From assembly GCA_902787555.1 (NCBI GenBank), contig CADAGO010000005.1:1-64000 (forward strand): a DNA stretch of 64,000 bases. The letters run 5' to 3'. Shown one piece after another: positions 17,190 to 24,901 of the stretch (position 1 is the first letter of the stretch; each line of letters begins with the position of its first letter). This DNA is from an uncultured Bacteroidales bacterium. Its GTDB lineage: Bacteria > Bacteroidota > Bacteroidia > Bacteroidales > Bacteroidaceae. The translations under genes were made by a program, and so were the position numbers. The notes beneath the pieces were generated by a model, which was not told where the DNA came from, searched no databases, and saw only the letters and a list, made by a program, of their open reading frames with translations.

Positions 17190-19102
17190 TGCTCTATAGC
17201 TTTACATATTGCTTCTGCGTCTATTTGAATGAGTTTTCTAAGTTCCTTCACCGTACCATGTTCAACAAACTTATCAGGAATACCCATTCTATGCACCTTG
17301 GTGGTATAGCCGTGGTCATTGATATATTCCAGTACCTCACTACCAAATCCACCGTTCAAGATACCGTCTTCCACCGTGATGATTCGCTCGAACTTCTCGC
17401 AGACCTCTTTGAGCAGGTCTGTGTCGATAGGTTTGAGGAATCGCATATCATAGTGTGCCACATTCAGTTTTTTCCCTGCGTTGGCTGCATTCATCTCTGC
17501 CATGATGATGGCTTTGCTGGCTTCTACACCAATAGGACCAATGGTGAGGATGGCCAAGTCAGTACCATCTTTCAGTTTGCGCCCTTTACCTATAGGAAGT
17601 TCCTCGAAAGGACATTTCCAATCGATCTGCGACCCTTTTCCTCGGGGGTATCGAATGACGAACGGACCTTTATTGGGTAACTGAGCTGTGTACATCAGCT
17701 TCCTCAGTTCATGCTCATCGTAGGGTGAGGCAATGATAAGATTTGGAATCGGACGAAGGAAAGCCATATCGTAGGCTCCATGATGGGTAGGTCCGTCTTC
17801 ACCGACAATACCTGCACGATCCAAGCAAAGCACCATATTCAGGTTCATGATGGCTACATCGTGGATGATGTTGTCGTAGGCACGCTGCATAAATGACGAG
17901 TAGATATTGCAGAATGGCATCAGACCGTCTTTTGCCATACCTCCTGAGAAGGTAACGGCATGTCCTTCGGCAATACCTACATCGAATGTACGCTGAGGCA
18001 TTGCTTTCATCATGATGTTCATCGAACAACCTGTTGGCATCGCTGGTGTCACACCTACAATCTTATTGTTCTGTTGTGCCAGTTCCAACAGTGTGTTGCC
18101 AAACACATCCTGGAACTTTGGTGGTTGTGGTACATTTGTATTTGGTTCGATACGTTCACCCGATTCATAGTCAAACTTACCAGGAGCATGCCAAACGGTG
18201 GCATTCTGCTCTGCTGGTGCATAGCCTTTACCTTTGATGGTATGCAAATGCAGCAGCTTTGGACCTTTCATATCTTTGATGGCACGTAGAATCCTTACCA
18301 GTTCGATTACCTTATGTCCATCGGCTGGTCCGAAATAGCGGATGTCCAGTCCCTCGAAAATGTTCTGCTGATTGGTCAGCAACGATTTCATACTGTTGTT
18401 GAATCTTATCAGCCCTTTCTTGCGCTTGTCGTTTAAGATACCCCATTCATAGAGTTTCAGGGAGGCTTTGTAGCGCAGCGAGTTGTAAGTTCCGTTGGTA
18501 GTAAGTTCGAGTAGATATTCACGCAAGCCACCCACACTCTTGTCAATCGACATGTTGTTGTCGTTCAAGATGATGAGCATGTCATTCGGTGTGCTTGATG
18601 CATTGTTCAAGCCCTCAAATGCCAATCCACCACTCATGGCGCCATCACCAATGACGGCAATCACCTTGCGGTCTATCCCCTGTTGCTTGGCAGCTACAGC
18701 CATACCCAATGCGGCAGAGATAGAGTTAGAGGCATGTCCACAACAGAAAGTGTCGTATTCGCTTTCTGATGGGAATGGGAAAGGTTTCAGTCCGTGAAAC
18801 TTACGGTTTGTACGGAACTTCTCTTTTCGTCCTGTCAGTATCTTGTGAGCGTATGCCTGATGGCCTACATCCCACACAATACGGTCGTTAGGGGTATTGA
18901 ATACATAGTGCAAAGCCACCGTGATTTCGATGACACCCAAGCTAGAGGCAAGATGACCAGGATTGATGGCCAACTCCTCAATAATATCTGTTCGTAGTTC
19001 CTGACATAGCTGCGGAAGCTGGGAGAGTGCAAGCTTTCTCAGGTCTTCTGGATATTCTATTTGTGATAGAAGCGTAAATTCGTTCTTCTCTTCTGACATC
19101 AT
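17186..19102 (-). CDS. dxs: 1-deoxy-D-xylulose-5-phosphate synthase
   Basis: 638 residues, normal length. First step of the MEP isoprenoid pathway: joins pyruvate and glyceraldehyde 3-phosphate using thiamine diphosphate. Motifs: [51 protein letters not shown] followed by LNDNNMSID (ThDP and Mg site), [26 protein letters not shown] and [15 protein letters not shown]. First gene of the six-gene run ending in pectinesterase, with its own promoter at 19158-19188. ispG of the same pathway is at 40697. Confidence 0.96.
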   Translation of the reverse strand: MMSEEKNEFTLLSQIEYPEDLRKLALSQLPQLCQELRTDIIEELAINPGHLASSLGVIEITVALHYVFNTPNDRIVWDVGHQAYAHKILTGRKEKFRTNRKFHGLKPFPFPSESEYDTFCCGHASNSISAALGMAVAAKQQGIDRKVIAVIGDGAMSGGLAFEGLNNASSTPNDMLIILNDNNMSIDKSVGGLREYLLELTTNGTYNSLRYKASLKLYEWGILNDKRKKGLIRFNNSMKSLLTNQQNIFEGLDIRYFGPADGHKVIELVRILRAIKDMKGPKLLHLHTIKGKGYAPAEQNATVWHAPGKFDYESGERIEPNTNVPQPPKFQDVFGNTLLELAQQNNKIVGVTPAMPTGCSMNIMMKAMPQRTFDVGIAEGHAVTFSGGMAKDGLMPFCNIYSSFMQRAYDNIIHDVAIMNLNMVLCLDRAGIVGEDGPTHHGAYDMAFLRPIPNLIIASPYDEHELRKLMYTAQLPNKGPFVIRYPRGKGSQIDWKCPFEELPIGKGRKLKDGTDLAILTIGPIGVEASKAIIMAEMNAANAGKKLNVAHYDMRFLKPIDTDLLKEVCEKFERIITVEDGILNGGFGSEVLEYINDHGYTTKVHRMGIPDKFVEHGTVKELRKLIQIDAEAICKAIEQ

Positions 19103-19157
19103 ATTGTTTTAAGCCCCTCCGAAGTTTCCAACGTATGGGCACATTATTCTTAATTTG

Positions 19158-19188
19158 CAAAAATAATGCTTTTTCTTGAGTGCACAAA
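19158..19188 (-). promoter_or_regulatory. Promoter of the dxs operon
   Basis: On the minus strand TTTG (19185-19188), 19-base spacer, TATTTTTG (19158-19165), 56 bases before the dxs ATG. It matches the Bacteroidetes consensus well. Confidence 0.6.
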
Positions 19189-19511
19189 GCAGAAAACACA
19201 CTTTTTCGTCTTTTTTATGAATAAATATGACAAATACCATGCAATTCGTGATGCTGGGTTACACTATTAAACTCAAATCAGTCATTAGGTTGTTACGCGA
19301 TAAATTGCTTTCTTATTGGCATCTGTTTCACCACTTTTCAGTTACAATGGAACCCCATTGCGCGTTCAAAGCGCCAAAACATCTGTTCAAAAATTCAAAC
19401 TATTATCGTCATAACGCGAATGACCGGTTTGGGTTTAATAGAAGTGACCCCAAGAAGTCATTCTTCTAAGGGTCACTTTCCAACATGAACTTTGGTCAGT
19501 TCAACTTATGC
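19189..19511. other. Gene-free region between the M16 peptidase and dxs
   Basis: Holds a terminator-like stem at 19441-19479 and a 40-base element at 19277-19316 (ATCAGTCATTAGG...GTTACGCG...GCTTTCT). A diverged copy of that element lies at 23150-23186. Short open frames here lack coding character. Confidence 0.5.
19441..19479 (-). terminator. Stem-loop after the M16 peptidase gene
   Basis: AAGTGACCC (19442-19450) pairs perfectly with GGGTCACTT (19470-19478), and an inner AAGAA...TTCTT lengthens the stem. It lies about 33 bases after the stop. The T-run on the minus strand is weak (TTCTATT). Confidence 0.55.
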
Positions 19512-22340
19512 TTATTCTACTGGGCTTGTCATACCAACGACGATGCGGTTGCCACTATTAATGATAGTTTTTGCTACCTCCTGTACATCTTTGATCGTGA
19601 TGCTGTTGACTGCGTCAACATAGCCGTCCACGTAGTTCTTCTTTTCACGAACCAAGTTCTGAATAGCTCCCATCCAATAGCCGTTGGTCTTGAGGCTTTC
19701 GTCATGACTGCGGAGCATGTATTCCTTTATCTTCTTCATGTCCTCTTCCTTTGGACCATTTGCTGCCATATCGGCAAGGCCTTTGTCGATGATTTCCATC
19801 ATGCGGACACGCTTCTCTGGAGCTGTTGGGAGCTGAATGATGAGCTGGGCACGTTTCTCTGGATAATCTGTGATGCCTGAATTGACACCTACTCCGTAAG
19901 CCCCACCTTCGTCTTCACGGACAGTTTCTGTGAAGAGCATCTGCAGTGCCTGTTCTAGCATGTCGACTGCCAGGATATTATGCAGATTCTCCTGCATTGG
20001 AGCGTGGTAGAGTTCGATTACAATAGCATTTGGTGTTTCCTGCTCTTTGGTGAAGATGTTTTCCTTCTTACCAGTTGCCATCTTCAGGTCGACGGTCTTG
20101 TAAGTCTCTTTTGATTTGAGTGTAGGCAGGCTACCCAGATACTTCTCGAACAGAGGCTTTGCCTTTTCGATGTCAATATCGCCGATGAAGTAGAACTGGA
20201 AGTCATTGGCATCAGCAAAGCGCTCTTTGTAAAGCTGAATCATGTGGTCATAATTGAGCTTGTCGATGTCAGCTGGCTTCGTGCGGCGTACCATATAGTG
20301 ATTATTATAGATAACATACTGTACGGTATCTGAGAGAGCTGTCTGCGGATTGAGTTCTGCATTCTCAAGAGCAGCCTTTGAGCGAGCCATTGTGGATTTG
20401 AACACTTCTTCGTCCTTGCGGGGAGATGTGAAGGCAAGGTAAGTCAGTTTGAGCATCGTTTCAAAGTCTTTAGTCACACAGCTACCACTCATTCCTTCTG
20501 AGCGGGTGCCGATTGAAGGACCTACGCTGGCTTTGATGCCTGCGAGTTTCTTGCTCATATCGATTGCAGAGAAGTTGCCCCAACCGCCCATGCTGACGCT
20601 TGATGCGTTGCTGATGTCAAGATAGTCTTTTTCACCATACAGGGATGTTCCACCCCAGCTCTGAGCCGACATTGAGATGTTGTTTGGTGTGAAGTCGGTC
20701 TTGCGTACGAAGATTTCTATACCGTTTGCGAGTGTCAGTTTGGTGAAGTCGAATGCAGCTTTTTCTGTCTTCTTGATTTTGCTGCCTTTCAGCTTGCTCT
20801 CGTCAAGGATTGGTTCGTCTGATACTTCTTCCTTGTAGGCTTCGATTTCTTCTGCTTCGACAGCCTTGAGGATGGCCAGCACTTCGTCTTTAGTAGGCAG
20901 GGTAAGTCCTTCTTTTTCAGGGAACATACCGAAGATGACAGGAGCTGCCCCTTTGCGGTCGTTAACCAGCTGTTCAAGTGTCTGGTTGATAGCTTCAACG
21001 CTCACTTGATCAGCAATCTGAATGAGGTTGGTGTGTTCCCAATCGATTCCTGGAGCTGCCTCATTGTCGAGGAAGTGACGTATGTATTCGTTTACATAAG
21101 AGTTATTGCTGATTTTGTCACGACGCTCGTACATATTTTCAATACTTGCCTTGTACTCTTCACGATAGCGCTCATACTCGCTGACTGTAAAGCCGAATCG
21201 TTCTGCTCTGAGCATTTCACGATACATCGCTTCGATGGCGCGTTTGTGCTGATTGTCAGCAAATGTGATAGAGAAACCTGCACAAGCCATAGCGTTGGTT
21301 ACCAGATAGTCATCATTGAACGAAATACCGCCACCAAGGAATGGAGGGTTCTCCTTTTGCAGCAACTCTGCAATACGAGTGCGAAGCATACCTCCCATAG
21401 CACCTATGAGATAGTTCTGAGCATAGTTCAGCGCTGTATTTTTCATCTCACGAGGGAAAGCTTCGTGTTTCCACAAGATGTTCATCTGTGAACGCTGCTG
21501 TTCCTTGTCGCTGTGAACGGAGAAAATAGGCTCTTTGTTTTCTGCTACTGTGAAATATTCGCGCTTGGCAGCATCTGCTGCAGCTGGCTTGATATCAGCG
21601 AAGATACTCTTGATCTTGGCTTCGATAGCATCGACATCCACATCACCAACCACTACGATAGCCTGGAGGTCAGGACGATACCATTTTCTGTAGTACTTAC
21701 GGATGGTCTCATAAGGGAAGTTCTTTACGATTTCCATCGTGCCGATAGGCATACGATGAGCATATTTGCTGCCTTCAAACAAAACTGGCAAAGCTTTCTC
21801 AAGGATACGCTGCTGGGCACTGCTACGCATACGCCACTCTTCTTCAATCACACCACGCTCCTTGTCGATTTCCTTGCCTTCGAGCAACAGGTCGTGGCTC
21901 CAGTCGTGCAGAATCAACAGACAGGAGTCGATCGACTGAGGGTTGGAGATAACAGGCACATTGTCGATGTTATAGACTGTTTCATCGAAGCTGGTGTATG
22001 CGTTCAGATTCTCACCAAACTTCACACCAATAGTTTCCAAGTAAGTCTTCAGGGAGTTGCCTGGGAAGTGAGTGGTACCATTGAAACACATGTGCTCCAG
22101 GAAGTGAGCCAAACCACGTTGGTCGTCTTCCTCCTGCATCGAACCCACTTTCTGGGCAATGTAGAAATTGGCACGCTGCTCTGGCCATTCATTATGGCGA
22201 ATGTAATAAGTCAACCCATTATCCAGTTTACCCATCTTCACTGCAGGGTCGAGCGGCAGTTCGGGGACTTGCAATTGCTGTGCATTTGCACCTGTCAGCA
22301 TGGCTACTGCCAGTACTAACAACATCATGATTCTTTTCAT
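19512..22340 (-). CDS. Secreted M16 family zinc metallopeptidase (pitrilysin-like)
   Basis: 942 residues from the ATG at 22340, chosen because a clean signal peptide (MKRIMMLLVLAVAMLTGANA) starts there; longer in-frame starts add unlikely sequence. Two M16 halves, as in pitrilysin and PqqL. The first carries the inverted zinc motif HFLEHMCFNG (HxxEH) with a downstream Glu in the EEEWRMR region; the second half (from about residue 545) lacks HxxEH and serves structure. Predicted periplasmic or exported, degrading peptides. Monocistronic by position, with a stem-loop behind it. Confidence 0.93.
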   Translation of the reverse strand: MKRIMMLLVLAVAMLTGANAQQLQVPELPLDPAVKMGKLDNGLTYYIRHNEWPEQRANFYIAQKVGSMQEEDDQRGLAHFLEHMCFNGTTHFPGNSLKTYLETIGVKFGENLNAYTSFDETVYNIDNVPVISNPQSIDSCLLILHDWSHDLLLEGKEIDKERGVIEEEWRMRSSAQQRILEKALPVLFEGSKYAHRMPIGTMEIVKNFPYETIRKYYRKWYRPDLQAIVVVGDVDVDAIEAKIKSIFADIKPAAADAAKREYFTVAENKEPIFSVHSDKEQQRSQMNILWKHEAFPREMKNTALNYAQNYLIGAMGGMLRTRIAELLQKENPPFLGGGISFNDDYLVTNAMACAGFSITFADNQHKRAIEAMYREMLRAERFGFTVSEYERYREEYKASIENMYERRDKISNNSYVNEYIRHFLDNEAAPGIDWEHTNLIQIADQVSVEAINQTLEQLVNDRKGAAPVIFGMFPEKEGLTLPTKDEVLAILKAVEAEEIEAYKEEVSDEPILDESKLKGSKIKKTEKAAFDFTKLTLANGIEIFVRKTDFTPNNISMSAQSWGGTSLYGEKDYLDISNASSVSMGGWGNFSAIDMSKKLAGIKASVGPSIGTRSEGMSGSCVTKDFETMLKLTYLAFTSPRKDEEVFKSTMARSKAALENAELNPQTALSDTVQYVIYNNHYMVRRTKPADIDKLNYDHMIQLYKERFADANDFQFYFIGDIDIEKAKPLFEKYLGSLPTLKSKETYKTVDLKMATGKKENIFTKEQETPNAIVIELYHAPMQENLHNILAVDMLEQALQMLFTETVREDEGGAYGVGVNSGITDYPEKRAQLIIQLPTAPEKRVRMMEIIDKGLADMAANGPKEEDMKKIKEYMLRSHDESLKTNGYWMGAIQNLVREKKNYVDGYVDAVNSITIKDVQEVAKTIINSGNRIVVGMTSPVE

Positions 22341-22529
22341 CTGTTTATTTATCATTAAAATCAATTCTGTTATATGACGCATTCTTCGTGAGAAAACTAC
22401 AAATATTTGTAAGAAACTGACGAAAATAGTACGCTTTTCATATTCAGCCTGCAAAATTACACAAAAAAAACGAATTCCATACATTTACCAATGGTTTTTC
22501 GTGCTCCTTTTCTTATATTTCACGCAAAA

Positions 22530-22563
22530 TTGCATGAACTATGCAAAAATATTCGTAACTTTG
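22530..22563 (+). promoter_or_regulatory. Promoter of the 22589 lipoprotein gene
   Basis: TTG (22530-22532) and TAACTTTG (22556-22563), spacer 23 (slightly long), 25 bases before the ATG. Confidence 0.55.
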
Positions 22564-22588
22564 CGGTCAAGAAACAACAGATAAGCAA

Positions 22589-23143
22589 ATGAACAAGAAA
22601 CACATCATCATAACCTTATTCACTCTTGCCGCCATCACTTTTTTGTCATGCGGCAGCAGCGAACCAGAGTGGGAAGACCCTGAGGCGCACGAAAAGACAG
22701 AGCAGTTGCAGAAGCAATACGTGCCATTCATCGTCGGCACCTGGCATTATGAGGGCATACAAGAAAAGCAGCGCGTGTTCGAACAGCTGACGTTCAAAGC
22801 CGATGGAACACTCCGCGGACTGCGTAAGTGGCAGAAGCGGCAGCTCGTCACCATCGATGGCGAAGAACGGTACACCGACTGGGAAAACCTTTCACCGACA
22901 AATGGAGCTTTCTCTGGTAAGTGGTCACTGCGATGGGAGCGCAACGAGAAGGGAGTTGGTGAGAATCACCTATCCCTATATGCCCAGTACGACGATGAGG
23001 GTGAGATTGTTACTTACCTGCCCTATAGCATCATTGCCCTTTTTGATAAAGCCGATGCTACCACCCTGCGTTTTGCCAGTTGGTGGCAGGACAGCAATGG
23101 CTGGACAAATTATCAGCGAGGCGAGGGCACCCCAAGTTTTTAA
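22589..23143 (+). CDS. Small secreted lipoprotein, lipocalin-like
   Basis: 184 residues. Lipoprotein signal peptide with lipobox FLSC (Cys21), then a beta-rich domain: VPFIVGTWHYEG, FEQLTFKADGTLRG, FSGKWSLRWE, HLSLYAQYDD. The 'GTW...F..dGt...G.W' pattern is typical of Bacteroidetes lipocalin-like domains that report or bind small ligands; the true ligand is unknown. It is one of only two plus-strand genes in the first 51 kb and has its own promoter. Not part of an operon. Confidence 0.75.
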   Translation: MNKKHIIITLFTLAAITFLSCGSSEPEWEDPEAHEKTEQLQKQYVPFIVGTWHYEGIQEKQRVFEQLTFKADGTLRGLRKWQKRQLVTIDGEERYTDWENLSPTNGAFSGKWSLRWERNEKGVGENHLSLYAQYDDEGEIVTYLPYSIIALFDKADATTLRFASWWQDSNGWTNYQRGEGTPSF

Positions 23144-23210
23144 ACCCACATCAGCCATTAGGCAGTTACGCGCAAAAAGCTTTCTACTGATTTGGGTTAA
23201 CTTCTTTTTA
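23143..23210 (+). terminator. Possible long-loop terminator after the lipoprotein gene
   Basis: AACCCACATCAG (23143-23154) pairs with CTGATTTGGGTT (23187-23198), 11 of 12 matched, followed by AACTTCTTTTTATTCTT. The 32-base loop contains the CATTAGG...GTTACGCG element. Confidence 0.4.
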
Positions 23211-23223
23211 TTCTTAACTATTG

Positions 23224-23348
23224 GTGTCCGCTAAAAGTTAGAAATCAATAAAGTATGTGTCCTCAGTGCCGATAAATAGGCGTTGTGGACCCATACTTCA
23301 AAAAGTAAGCCCCCTCCATACTTCATATCCTTCTGTTTTAGCGTACAG
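23224..23348. mobile_element. 125-bp element with terminal inverted repeats (MITE-like or IS remnant)
   Basis: The left end GTGTCCGCTAAAA (23224-23236) is matched by the right end TTTTAGCGTACAG (23336-23348), its inverse with one mismatch. There is no coding capacity inside. A clear target-site duplication was not identified. A second GTGTCC occurs internally. Only one copy is visible in this window. Confidence 0.4.
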
Positions 23349-23471
23349 TCAATATAAAAGTTTATAGTTTAGAGTGAACCACAAAGAAGTGAAGACAGCT
23401 ATGAGTTAAGACTATAGTTGTTATAAGTCCATTGTCTGAATGGCAAAGGACGGGCTGCTAATTCAAAAGGG

Positions 23472-23650
23472 AAAAGCAGCCGACTCAATCGGGAAGATGA
23501 GCCGGCTGAAAAGGGTAATTGCCTATAGTCATCCGGTCGGATGACTAAAGCCATCCAATTGGACGGCTAAAGGCGGATGACCGTCTGCCTTTAGCCGACT
23601 ACCCTCGAACTTATAATAATGGAATGGTAATAGTATGCGGAATTTCACCA
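23472..23650 (-). ncRNA. Predicted structured small RNA (or leaderless micro-gene), copy 2
   Basis: Same layout as copy 1: promoter 23651-23682 (TTTG, 20 bases, TATCTTTG), the same central stem-loops without change, and terminator 23472-23508 (CAGCCGGCTC with GAGTCGGCTG, then CTTTT on the minus strand). The central hairpins at 23527-23591 are identical to copy 1. The corresponding 39-codon GTG frame is 23529-23648, with F7 replaced by L. Confidence 0.52.
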
Positions 23651-23682
23651 CAAAGATACAAAAAGAATTCTCCTTTTCCAAA
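23651..23682 (-). promoter_or_regulatory. Consensus promoter of RNA unit copy 2
   Basis: TTTG at 23679-23682, 20-base spacer, TATCTTTG at 23651-23658 on the minus strand. Confidence 0.72.
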
Positions 23683-23822
23683 TAATTCGTAAAGTTTTTT
23701 TTGATAGCAAAAAAATTGGCTGAATCCCTATCATGGTTTCTGCCTAATTTGTGTATGGATTAAAAAGTTTTACCGGACAGCAATAATTCTTAACTCTAAA
23801 CTTAAATATAGGTGTTCAAAAT

Positions 23823-23882
23823 TTGAATCGATTCATTCGATCGATTGAATCGATTCAACTCATCCATTGAATCGATTCAAAT
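23823..23882. repeat. Array of GAATCGATTC palindromes
   Basis: The 10-base palindrome GAATCGATTC occurs at about 23824, 23846 and 23870, with a degenerate TTCGATCGATTGAA between the first two. One more copy with the same 3' flank (AAATTTCTGACAGTATTAAT) lies at about 28680. No coding function. Confidence 0.6.
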
Positions 23883-23898
23883 TTCTGACAGTATTAAT

Positions 23899-23972
23899 TG
23901 GGTCCCATTATGGGACTATAACGTTCCCTTATTGGGACGCAAACAGTCCCTTACTGGGAACCAAGAGCTAAG
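23899..23972. repeat. Triple-hairpin intergenic repeat, copy 1
   Basis: Three consecutive inverted repeats: GTCCCATTATGGGAC, GTTCCCTTATTGGGAC and AGTCCCTTACTGGGA, ending in CCAAGAGCTAAGG. The same series is at 28770-28861. The GGGAC/GTCCC arms can also pair between units. Confidence 0.7.
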
Positions 23973-24134
23973 GTATAGACACACAAACAATGCCAAGTGG
24001 TGCCAGCCTTTCGGCCAGCACCACTTGCTTGTTTATTGGTCTTATTCATAGGTTTTTCCAAGTTCCCCCCTGAGGGGCAATAGCGGAATAGGAGCTATTG
24101 GGGCTTCGTCGGTGGGGAGGTTAGGGAGAGGCCG
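23973..24134. other. Rest of the intergenic region before the 254-residue protein gene
   Basis: Contains the stem GTGGTGCCAGCC...GGCCAGCACCAC (about 23998-24025) and a Bacteroidetes REP-like stretch (CCCCCCTGAGGGG, then AATAGCGGAATAGGAGCTATT, 24064-24100). Both are close behind the minus-strand stop at 24135 and may end that transcript. No gene seen. Confidence 0.45.
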
Positions 24135-24899
24135 TTACTTCACCAGTATCTTTTTGCCATTGACGATGTTGATACCTCGCTGCAATCCAAGTTGAGGTTG
24201 ACCATAGAGGTTGTAGATTGAATGGTCAATGTTCAATGGTGAATGTTCAATGGGTTCAATTCCATCTGCTGTTTCCTCAGGGAAAAACGGGTCTGGATAG
24301 AAGTTTGGACTCTTGTATTCCAACTTGCCATCACGATAGAAGAGGTTGAGTTGCCATGGACGCATAATACCATCCCAATAATCCATTCTTTGTAATGGGT
24401 AAGGAAAAATCAAGTCAAATATACTTCCAACCTCTGGGATAACGTAGTCAGATGGGCTATTGAAGTCATAAAGGACATACTCATCATCCTCTTTCGCTAA
24501 ATTCCATTTTTGCTCCTCGTATGAAAACATCATCAATTGTTTGTCATACTCATCAACGTTGACATATATCTTACCTGTCGCTTCTCTCATTCCCATTACA
24601 TATCCGTGTCCATACCGGGTTCCAGGCTTTTTCCTTGGATGGAATTCTGTGTTATGATATATGAAATCACCCCATAGTTGTTTGTATGTTTTCGTGTTAA
24701 TAATTGTATCACCTTTGAAATAGTATTTCGCAAAATTCTCTTCCACGACAACAGTTGTATCAATGAACTCATCTTCTATATAAAGGCCGTTCATATTACA
24801 AATATTTGCATAGCTCCAAGTATTATCATCGTCAATGAAGGTCTGTGCTTGCACCGATAATGTCAACAGCAATCCAAATAATACAGCAATCGTTCTCAT
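24135..24899 (-). CDS. Secreted protein of unknown function with C-terminal sorting-like tail
   Basis: 254 residues: signal peptide (MRTIAVLFGLLLTLSVQAQ), a central region without a recognised domain (WSYANICNMNGLYIED, YFKGDTIINTKTYKQLWGDF, YGHGYVMGMREATGKIYV, reminiscent of repeats in other Prevotella secreted proteins), and a tail NLYGQPQLGLQRG then INIVNGKKILVK. This tail recurs on the CotH and GH127 proteins here, suggesting a common export or surface-anchoring route (type IX-like). The stretch EHSPLNIDHSI before the tail is encoded by a TGAACATT minisatellite. Third gene of the C25 peptidase operon, two bases after it. Confidence 0.75.
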   Translation of the reverse strand: MRTIAVLFGLLLTLSVQAQTFIDDDNTWSYANICNMNGLYIEDEFIDTTVVVEENFAKYYFKGDTIINTKTYKQLWGDFIYHNTEFHPRKKPGTRYGHGYVMGMREATGKIYVNVDEYDKQLMMFSYEEQKWNLAKEDDEYVLYDFNSPSDYVIPEVGSIFDLIFPYPLQRMDYWDGIMRPWQLNLFYRDGKLEYKSPNFYPDPFFPEETADGIEPIEHSPLNIDHSIYNLYGQPQLGLQRGINIVNGKKILVK

Positions 24900-24901
24900 A
24901 A

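Larger units (their letters stand above)
23457..23702 (-). repeat. Duplicated promoter-RNA-terminator unit, copy 2
   Basis: Second copy of the 3168-3415 unit, same strand. Differences from copy 1 include one base in the terminator arm (A-T becomes G-U on the minus strand, so pairing is kept), one base at the T-run edge, one at each of two positions in the transcribed region, and changes in the promoter spacer. Both promoter boxes are intact. Confidence 0.85.
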
